Both the position numbers and the translations under genes were made by a program. Positions 55,419-64,000 of a stretch of DNA of 64,000 bases are shown here, piece by piece. Within the stretch, counting starts at the first letter, position 1, and every line of letters begins with the position of its first letter. The stretch lies in the NCBI RefSeq assembly GCF_050003625.1, contig NC_134397.1:226734537-226798536 (forward strand), written 5' to 3'. Origin of the DNA: Haematobia irritans. Lineage: Eukaryota > Arthropoda > Insecta > Diptera > Muscidae. Under the pieces are notes generated by a model that was not told the origin of the DNA, did no database searches, and worked only from the letters and a program-made list of their open reading frames with translations.

Positions 55419-57955
55419 TGGTCATGAATTAAGCTCCTTTTCGCTGTAGGACGCATAGTTTAGGAGATATTAGCAAAACAAGTTTTTCATATAAAAATTT
55501 CAATTTTTTCAGGATTTGGATGGAATTTTCGATTTTTTGGTGGTGGTCATGAATTAAGCTCCTTTTCGCTCTAGGACGCATAGTTTAGGAGATATGAGCA
55601 AAACAAGTTTTTCATATAAAAATTTCATTTTTCCAGGATTTGGATGGAATTTTCGATTTTTTGGGGGTGGTAATGAATTAAGCTCCTTTTCGCTCTAGGA
55701 CGCATAGTTTAGGAGATATGAGCAAAACAAGTTTTTCATATAAAAATTTCAATTTTTCAGGATTTGGATGGAATTTTCAATTTTTTGGGGGTGGTCATAT
55801 TAAAAATTCAATTTTTTCAGGATTTGGATGGAATTTTCGATTTTTTGGGGTGGTCATGAATTAAGCTCCTTTTCACTGTAGGACGCATAGTTTAGGAGAT
55901 ATGAGCAAAACAAGTTTTTCATATAAAAATTTAAATTTTTTTCAGGATTTGGATGGAATTTTCGATATTTTGGTGGTGGTCATGAATTAAGCTCCTTTTC
56001 GCTGTAGGACGCATAGTTTAGGAGATATTAGCAAAACAAGTTTTTCATATAAAAATTCAATTTTTTCAGGATTTGGATGGAATTTTCGATTTTTTGGGGT
56101 GGTCATGAATTAAGCTCCTTTGCGCTGTAGGACGCATAGTTTAGGAGATATGAGCAAAACAAGTTTTTCATATAAAAATTTAAATTTTTTTCAGGATTTG
56201 GATGGAATTTTCGATATTTTGGTGGTGGTCATGAATTAAGCTCCTTTTCGCTCTAGGACGCATAGTTTAGGAGATATGAGCAAAACAAGTGTTTCATATA
56301 AAAATTTCATTTTTTCCAGGATTTGGATGGAATTTTCGATTTTTTGGGGGTGGTCATGAATTAAGCTCCTTTTCGCTCTAGGACGCATAGTTTAGGAGAT
56401 ATGAGCAAAACAAGTTTTTCATATAAAAATTTCAATTTTTTCAGGATTTGGTTGGAATTTTCAATTTTTTGGGGGTGGTCATGAATTAAGCTCCTTTTCG
56501 CTGTAGGACGCATAGTTTAGGAGATATGAGCAAGACAAGTTTTTCATATAAAAATTTCAATTTTTTCAGGATTTGGATGGAATTTTCGATTTTGTGGGGG
56601 TGGTCATTAACTAAGCTCCTTTTCGTTCTAAGACGCATAGTTTAGGAGATATGAGCAAAACAAGTTTTTCATATAAAAATTTCAAATTTTTCAGGATTTG
56701 GATGGAATTTTCGATTTTTTGGGGGTGGTCATGAATTAAGCTCCATTTCGCTCTAGGACGCATAGTTTAGGAGATATGAGCAAAACAAGTTTTTCATACA
56801 AAAATTTCAATTTTTTCAGGATTTGGATGGAATTTTCGATTTTTTCGCTCTCGGACGCATAGTTTAGGAGATATGAGCAAAACAAGTTTTTCATATAAAA
56901 ATTTAAATTTTTTCAGGATTTGGATGGAATTTTCGATTTTTTGGGGGTGGTCATGAATTAAGCTCCTTTTCGCTCTAGGACGCATAGTTTAGGAGATATG
57001 AGCAAAACAAGTTTTTCATATAAAAATTTAAATTTTTTCAGGATTTGGATGGAATTTTCGATTTTTTGGGGGTGGTCATGAATTAAGCTCCTTTTCGCTC
57101 TAGGACGCATAGTTTAGGAGATATGAGCAAAACAAGTTTTTCATATAAAAATTTCATTTTTTCCAGGATTTGGATGGAATTTTCAATTTTTTGGGGGTGG
57201 TCATGAATTAAGCTCCTTTTCGCTGTAGGACGCATAGTTTAGGAGATATTAGCAAAACAAGTTTTTCATATAAAAATTTCAATTTTTTCAGGATTTGGAT
57301 GGAATTTTCGATTTTGTGGGGGTGGTCATTAATTAAGCTCCTTTTCGCTCTAAGACGCATAGTTTAGGAGATATGAGCAAAACAAGTTTTTCATATAAAA
57401 ATTTAAATTTTTTCAGGATTTGGATGGAATTTTCGATTTTTTGGTGGTGGTCATGAATTAAGCTCCTTTTCGCTCTAGGACGCATAGTTTAGGAGATATG
57501 AGCGAAACAAGTTTTTCATATAAAAATTTCATTTTTTCCAGGATTTGGATGGAATTTGCGATTTTTTGGGGGTGGTCATGAATTAAGCTCCTTTTCGCTC
57601 TAGGACGCATAGTTTAGGAGATATGAGCAAAACAAGTTTTTCATATAAAAATTTCAATTTTTTCAGGATTTGGTTGGAATTTTCAATTTTTTGGGGGTGG
57701 TCATGAATTAAGCTCCTTTTCGCTGTAGGACGCATAGTTTAGGAGATATGAGCAAAACAAGTTTTTCATATAAAAATTTAAATTTTTTCAGGATTTGGAT
57801 GGAATTTTCGATTTTTTGGGGGTGGTCATGAATTAAGCTCCTTTTCGCTCTAGGACGCATAGTTTAGGAGATATGAGCAAAACAAGTTTTTCATATAAAA
57901 AATTAAATAAATAAATTTTCAGGATTTGGTTGGAATTTTAAATTTTTTGGGGGTG

Positions 57956-58902
57956 CCCAGCAAAAACTAGGTAACCACATCTCATTACAATTGACATTAC
58001 CAGGAGTAAAGCTGTCATTACACGTTGCATTACATTGCGGCGAGTTATAATGACTAACTTGTAATGACAAAAATAAATACTTCTCGGTAATTTTCGAATT
58101 GTTATTCTCAAATTTTTAGGCAGTTGTAGTTAATATAATTATTCACATAATCGAGCACTTACATAAAAAATAAAAAAGAATATGTAATGTAAAGGCAATT
58201 TTGAAAATTTTTCCGTTAAGAATTTTTTATCACAAATATTTCATAATAATTGTGTTTAATGGCATTATCACATTATGTTTTAAATAAATGCTTTCTTATA
58301 CCTCATTGACATTACACTTCCAAAATGCGCTTAAACTAAATTTCAAATGCCATTTGCCTTATAAACAAGAGACTTAAAATCCACTTTTAGTAGATTTCGA
58401 ACCTTATGTGAATTGGTTGTTGGATATATTATAACGTAATTCACGAATCCAACTTCCTTAAACAACCTACATTTATTTCTATTTTAAGTGTGAAATTAAT
58501 TTGAGTGTAATCTTATTTAGATTATTTATTAGATTTTTTGTTTATTTATACAATATTCTATTTCTATTCAAGTAGTTCTCCTATTACAGCACCACTCGCC
58601 ATATTTTGATCCATTGTAATCGGCGATAGAAATCAATATTTTCGAGATTTGGTTGCCTGAGACAATAAGTGGCTATTTTGCAAGCTTTGGTGTATCTACG
58701 AATAAGTCATTACATATTAGGTGATTATATGCTTTAAATGCACTACTTATTTTATGGCCGAAAGTATGCCTGGGGAGAAGTACTTTCCTCCTAGGACATG
58801 CGTATGTAAATGTAATCCGAAGCGATGCCAATTAATAAGTGGTTATTAATTTTTAAATAGGCTTACCTACAAGATTACCGGGTAATGAGAGTTTTTGCTG
58901 GG
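57956..58902 (+). mobile_element. 947-bp transposon in satellite, copy 5
   Basis: It is 3,484 bp after copy 4 and 5,490 bp after copy 3. It has the T variant at position 147, and its left-flank monomer variant is the same as in copies 2 and 3. Confidence 0.88.
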
Positions 58903-59961
58903 TGGTCATGAATTAAGCTCCTTTTCGCTGTAGGACGCATAGTTTAGGAGATATTAGCAAAACAAGTTTTTCATATAAAAATTTCAATTTTTTCAGGATT
59001 TGGATGGAATTTTCGATTTTTTGGTGGTGGTCATGAATTAAGCTCCTTTTCGCTCTAGGACGCATAGTTTAGGAGATATGAGCAAAACAAGTTTTTCATA
59101 TAAAAATTTCATTTTTCCAGGATTTGGATGGAATTTTCGATTTTTTGGGGGTGGTAATGAATTAAGCTCCTTTTCGCTCTAGGACGCATAGTTTAGGAGA
59201 TATGAGCAAAACAAGTTTTTCATATAAAAATTTCAATTTTTCAGGATTTGGATGGAATTTTCAATTTTTTGGGGGTGGTCATATTAAAAATTCAATTTTT
59301 TCAGGATTTGGATGGAATTTTCGATTTTTTGGGGTGGTCATGAATTATGCTCCTTTTCACTGTAGGACGCATAGTTTAGGAGATATGAGCAAAACAAGTT
59401 TTTCATATAAAAATTTAAATTTTTTTCAGGATTTGGATGGAATTTTCGATATTTTGGTGGTGGTCATGAATTAAGCTCCTTTTCGCTCTAGGACGCATAG
59501 TTTAGGAGATATGAGCAAAACAAGTGTTTCATATAAAAATTTCATTTTTTCCAGGATTTGGATGGAATTTTCGATTTTTTGGGGGTGGTCATGAATTAAG
59601 CTCCTTTTCGCTCTAGGACGCATAGTTTAGGAGATATGAGCAAAACAAGTTTTTCATATAAAAATTTCAATTTTTTCAGGATTTGGTTGGAATTTTCAAT
59701 TTTTTGGGGGTGGTCATGAATTAAGCTCCTTTTCGCTCTAAGACGCATAGTTTAGGAGATATGAGCAAAACAAGTTTTTCATATAAAAATTTCATTTTTC
59801 CAGGATTTGGATGGAATTTTCGATTTTTTGGGGGTGGTAATGAATTAAGCTCCTTTTCGCTCTAGGACGCATAGTTTAGGAGATATGAGCAAAACAAGTT
59901 TTTCATATAAAAATTTCAATTTTTTCAGGATTTGGTTGGAATTTTAAATTTTTTGGGGGTG

Positions 59962-60908
59962 CCCAGCAAAAACTAGGTAACCACATCTCATTACAATTGA
60001 CATTACCAGGAGTAAAGCTGTCATTACACGTTGCATTACATTGCGGCGAGTTATAATGACTAACTTGTAATGACAAAAATAAATACTTCTCGGTAATTTT
60101 CGAATTGATATTCTCAAATTTTTAGGCAGTTGTAGTTAATATAATTATTCACATAATCGAGCACTTACATAAAAAATAAAAAAGAATATGTAATGTAAAG
60201 GCAATTTTGAAAATTTTTCCGTTAAGAATTTTTTATCACAAATATTTCATAATAATTGTGTTTAATGGCATTATCACATTATGTTTTAAATAAATGCTTT
60301 CTTATACCTCATTGACATTACACTTCCAAAATGCGCTTAAACTAAATTTCAAATGCCATTTGCCTTATAAACAAGAGACTTAAAATCCACTTTTAGTAGA
60401 TTTCGAACCTTATGTGAATTGGTTGTTGGATATATTATAACGTAATTCACGAATCCAACTTCCTTAAACAACCTACATTTATTTCTATTTTAAGTGTGAA
60501 ATTAATTTGAGTGTAATCTTATTTAGATTATTTATTAGATTTTTTGTTTATTTATACAATATTCTATTTCTATTCAAGTAGTTCTCCTATTACAGCACCA
60601 CTCGCCATATTTTGATCCATTGTAATCGGCGATAGAAATCAATATTTTCGAGATTTGGTTGCCTGAGACAATAAGTGGCTATTTTGCAAGCTTTGGTGTA
60701 TCTACGAATAAGTCATTACATATTAGGTGATTATATGCTTTAAATGCACTACTTATTTTATGGCCGAAAGTATGCCTGGGGAGAAGTACTTTCCTCCTAG
60801 GACATGCGTATGTAAATGTAATCCGAAGCGATGCCAATTAATAAGTGGTTATTAATTTTTAAATAGGCTTACCTACAAGATTACCGGGTAATGAGAGTTT
60901 TTGCTGGG
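59962..60908 (+). mobile_element. 947-bp transposon in satellite, copy 6
   Basis: It is 2,006 bp after copy 5 and 5,490 bp after copy 4. It shares the position-147 A variant with copy 4. Confidence 0.88.
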
Positions 60909-63240
60909 TGGTCATGAATTAAGCTCCTTTTCGCTGTAGGACGCATAGTTTAGGAGATATTAGCAAAACAAGTTTTTCATATAAAAATTTCAATTTTTTC
61001 AGGATTTGGATGGAATTTTCGATTTTTTGGTGGTGGTCATGAATTAAGCTCCTTTTCGCTCTAGGACGCATAGTTTAGGAGATATGAGCAAAACAAGTTT
61101 TTCATATAAAAATTTCATTTTTCCAGGATTTGGATGGAATTTTCGATTTTTTGGGGGTGGTAATGAATTAAGCTCCTTTTCGCTCTAGGACGCATAGTTT
61201 AGGAGATATGAGCAAAACAAGTTTTTCATATAAAAATTTCAATTTTTCAGGATTTGGATGGAATTTTCAATTTTTTGGGGGTGGTCATATTAAAAATTCA
61301 ATTTTTTCAGGATTTGGATGGAATTTTCGATTTTTTGGGGTGGTCATGAATTAAGCTCCTTTGCGCTGTAGGACGCATAGTTTAGGAGATATGAGCAAAA
61401 CAAGTTTTTCATATAAAAATGTAAATTTTTTTCAGGATTTGGATGGAATTTTCGATATTTTGGTGGTGGTCATGAATTAAGCTCCTTTTCGCTCTAGGAC
61501 GCATAGTTTATGAGATATGAGCAAAACAAGTGTTTCATATAAAAATTTCATTTTTTCCAGGATTTGGATGGAATTTTCGATTTTTTGGGGGTGGTCATGA
61601 ATTAAGCTCCTTTTCGCTCTAGGACGCATAGTTTAGGAGATATGAGCAAAACAAGTTTTTCATATAAAAATTTCAATTTTTTCAGGATTTGGTTGGAATT
61701 TTCAATTTTTTGGGGGTGGTCATGAATTAAGCTCCTTTTCGCTCTAAGACGCATAGTTTAGGAGATATGAGCAAAACAAGTTTTTCATATAAAAATTTCA
61801 TTTTTCCAGGATTTGGATGGAATTTTCGATTTTTTGGGGGTGGTAATGAATTAAGCTCCTTTTCGCTCTAGGACGCATAGTTTAGGAGATATGAGCAAAA
61901 CAAGTTTTTCATATAAAAATTTCAATTTTTTCAGGATTTGGTTGGAATTTTCAATTTTTTGGGGGTGGTCATGAATTAAGCTCCTTTTCGCTCTAAGACG
62001 CATAGTTTAGGAGATATGAGCAAAACAAGTTTTTCATATAAAAATTTCAATTTTTTCAGGATTTGGTTGGAATTTTCGATTTTTTGGTGGTGGTCATGAA
62101 TTAAGCTCCTTTTCGCTCTAGGACGCATAGTTTAGGAGATATGAGCAAAACAAGTTTTTCATATAAAAATTTCATTTTTTCCAGGATTTGGTTGGAATTT
62201 TCGATTTTTTGGGGGTGGTCATGAATTAAGGTCCTTTTCGCTGTAGGACGCATAGTTTAGGAGAAATGAGCAAGACAAGTTTTTCATATAAAAATTTCAA
62301 TTTTTTCAGGATTTGGATGGAATTTTCGATTTTGTGGGGGTGGTCATTAACTAAGCTCCTTTTCGTTCTAAGACGCATAGTTTAGGAGATATGAGCAAAA
62401 CAAGTTTTTCATATAAAAATTTCAAATTTTTCAGGATTTGGATGGAATTTTCGATTTTTTGGGGGTGGTCATGAATTAAGCTCCATTTCGCTCTAGGACG
62501 CATAGTTTAGGAGATATGAGCAAAACAAGTTTTTCATACAAAAATTTCAATTTTTTCAGGATTTGGATGGAATTTTCGATTTTTTCGCTCTCGGACGCAT
62601 AGTTTAGGAGATATGAGCAAAACAAGTTTTTCATATAAAAATTTAAATTTTTTCAGGATTTGGATGGAATTTTCGATTTTTTGGGGGTGGTCATGAATTA
62701 AGCTCCTTTTCGCTCTAGGACGCATAGTTTAGGAGATATGAGCAAAACAAGTTTTTCATATAAAAATTTAAATTTTTTCAGGATTTGGATGGAATTTTCG
62801 ATTTTTTGGGGGTGGTCATGAATTAAGCTCCTTTTCGCTCTAGGACGCATAGTTTAGGAGATATGAGCAAAACAAGTTTTTCATATAAAAATTTCATTTT
62901 TTCCAGGATTTGGATGGAATTTTCGATTTTTTGGGGGTGGTCATGAATTAAGCTCCTTTTCGCTGTAGGACGCATAGTTTAGGAGATATTAGCATGAATT
63001 AAGCTCCTTTTCGCTCTAGGACGCCTAGTTTAGGAGATATGAGCAAAACAAGTTTTTCATATAAAAATTTCAATTTTTTCAGGATTTGGATGGAATTTTC
63101 GATTTTTTGGGGGTGGTCATGAATTAAGCTCCTTTTCGCTCTAGGACGCATAGTTTAGGAGATATGAGCAAAACAAGTTTTTCATATAAAAAATTAAATT
63201 TTTTCAGGATTTGGTTGGAATTTTAAATTTTTTGGGGGTG

Positions 63241-64000
63241 CCCAGCAAAAACTAGGTAACCACATCTCATTACAATTGACATTACCAGGAGTAAAGCTGT
63301 CATTACACGTTGCATTACATTGCGGCGAGTTATAATGACTAACTTGTAATGACAAAAATAAATACTTCTCGGTAATTTTCGAATTGTTATTCTCAAATTT
63401 TTAGGCAGTTGTAGTTAATATAATTATTCACATAATCGAGCACTTACATAAAAAATAAAAAAGAATATGTAATGTAAAGGCAATTTTGAAAATTTTTCCG
63501 TTAAGAATTTTTTATCACAAATATTTCATAATAATTGTGTTTAATGGCATTATCACATTATGTTTTAAATAAATGCTTTCTTATACCTCATTGACATTAC
63601 ACTTCCAAAATGCGCTTAAACTAAATTTCAAATGCCATTTGCCTTATAAACAAGAGACTTAAAATCCACTTTTAGTAGATTTCGAACCTTATGTGAATTG
63701 GTTGTTGGATATATTATAACGTAATTCACGAATCCAACTTCCTTAAACAACCTACATTTATTTCTATTTTAAGTGTGAAATTAATTTGAGTGTAATCTTA
63801 TTTAGATTATTTATTAGATTTTTTGTTTATTTATACAATATTCTATTTCTATTCAAGTAGTTCTCCTATTACAGCACCACTCGCCATATTTTGATCCATT
63901 GTAATCGGCGATAGAAATCAATATTTTCGAGATTTGGTTGCCTGAGACAATAAGTGGCTATTTTGCAAGCTTTGGTGTATCTACGAATAAGTCATTACAT
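63241..64000 (+). mobile_element. 947-bp transposon in satellite, copy 7, cut by window end
   Basis: The first 760 bp are present, with the T variant at position 147. It is 3,279 bp after copy 6. The left-flank monomer (AAAAAATTAAATTTTTTCAGG) matches copy 1 rather than copies 2, 3 and 5. Confidence 0.87.

Larger units (their letters stand above)
48982..59961 (+). repeat. 5,490-bp transposon-plus-satellite higher-order repeat, two full copies
   Basis: Starts of element copies 2, 4 and 6 (48,982; 54,472; 59,962) are 5,490 bp apart, as are copies 3 and 5. Each unit consists of element + 2,537 bp satellite + element + 1,059 bp satellite. Very few differences are visible between the two units (for example GAATTAAGCTCC against GAATTATGCTCC at 53,855/59,345). 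Flanking blocks 46,694-48,981 (2,288 bp) and 60,909-63,240 (2,332 bp) are related but rearranged. Confidence 0.9.
27413..64000 (+). repeat. 125-bp satellite DNA array, about 36.6 kb, continuing past the window
   Basis: Head-to-tail monomers of 125 bp, consensus about 34% G+C. In order the unit has GGATTTGGATGGAATTTTCG, a T-run, GGGGGTGGTCATGAATTAAG, CTCCTTTTCGCTCTAGGACG, CATAGTTTAGGAGATATGAG, then CAAGTTTTTCATATAAAAAT and a final TTTTTTCA. The period was checked at 42,601-42,726. After subtracting inserted transposons about 240 monomers remain. All point the same way except the fold-back at 30,143. The leftmost monomer is the most diverged. Frequent variants: 124-bp monomers with one T less, TTGGTTGGAATTTT, GCTGTAGG for GCTCTAGG, TTTGGTGGTGGTC, and 60-bp truncated units. 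Open frames on the minus strand starting MRPRAKRS or MRPRGKRS arise from monomer indels and are not genes. This is typical of pericentromeric or heterochromatic arrays; no centromere claim is made. Confidence 0.97.

Noticed and set aside
28509..62725. Open frames in the satellite on the minus strand (starting MRPRAKRS or MRPRGKRS, 63-86 codons) and 59,202-59,474 on the plus strand
   Set aside because: They are produced by small indels in 125-bp monomers, recur only because the monomers are duplicated, and have no start context or domain. The DNA is satellite, not coding.
27413..64000. CRISPR-like array
   Set aside because: The 125-bp repeats are contiguous with no unique spacers; the organism is a eukaryote and this is a satellite.

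Overview
The window reads as heterochromatic or transposon-rich nuclear DNA of a dipteran, most likely a calyptrate/muscid fly (Stomoxys, Haematobia or Musca type). The basis is the class of dispersed repeats present (152-bp-unit Helentron-like repeats ending in ACTTGTTT, a tRNA-derived SINE with a TTAGGTTAGG tail, a BEL/Pao retrotransposon, and DD41D and DD37E mariner-type elements). The species is inferred, not proved. I see no host protein-coding gene with confidence: every coding region supported is a transposon gene or relic.

Region 1 (1-27,412) is nested mobile-element debris. In order: the end of a Helentron-like (HINE) repeat; a second HINE (273-1862) carrying a 384-bp TTAA-type MITE; a 250-bp TA-flanked MITE (2189-2438); a 922-bp inverted-repeat element with two divergent tRNA-like units (3259-4180); a structurally complete BEL/Pao retrotransposon (5060-11468, minus strand) with 466-bp LTRs that look identical, a 5-bp target duplication, PBS, PPT and one long gag-pol ORF; two HINE copies in inverted orientation (11,564-13,816 and 16,231-18,576), each hit by a different deletion derivative of the same DD41D mariner element, separated by a spacer with a second 919-bp tRNA-like-bearing element; a 29-bp minisatellite (18,650-22,270) broken by a SINE and another HINE-type repeat; a hAT-like element (23,814-25,287) that split a SINE and left a perfect 8-bp duplication; and a dead DD37E mariner (25,857-27,171).

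Region 2 (27,413-64,000) is one tandem array of a 125-bp satellite, about 34% G+C in the consensus, about 240 monomers, all in one direction apart from a short fold-back at 30,143. It has several layers of higher-order repeats. The left part has a 2,759-bp tandem duplication, the middle a 935-bp one. The right part (45,747 to the end) holds seven copies of one 947-bp non-autonomous transposon, all at the same point of the same monomer variant. Transposon plus flanking monomers now form a 5,490-bp higher-order repeat made of 3,484-bp and 2,006-bp halves, so one insertion was captured and amplified by the satellite. This is the most striking structure of the window. The 947-bp element has termini resembling those of several other elements here (2189, 3259, 14,391, 15,495, 27,315), so a shared transposition machinery is plausible but untested.

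The elements do not form a pathway. They record successive insertions, deletions and array expansions. Only the BEL/Pao polyprotein looks able to make a full-length product.
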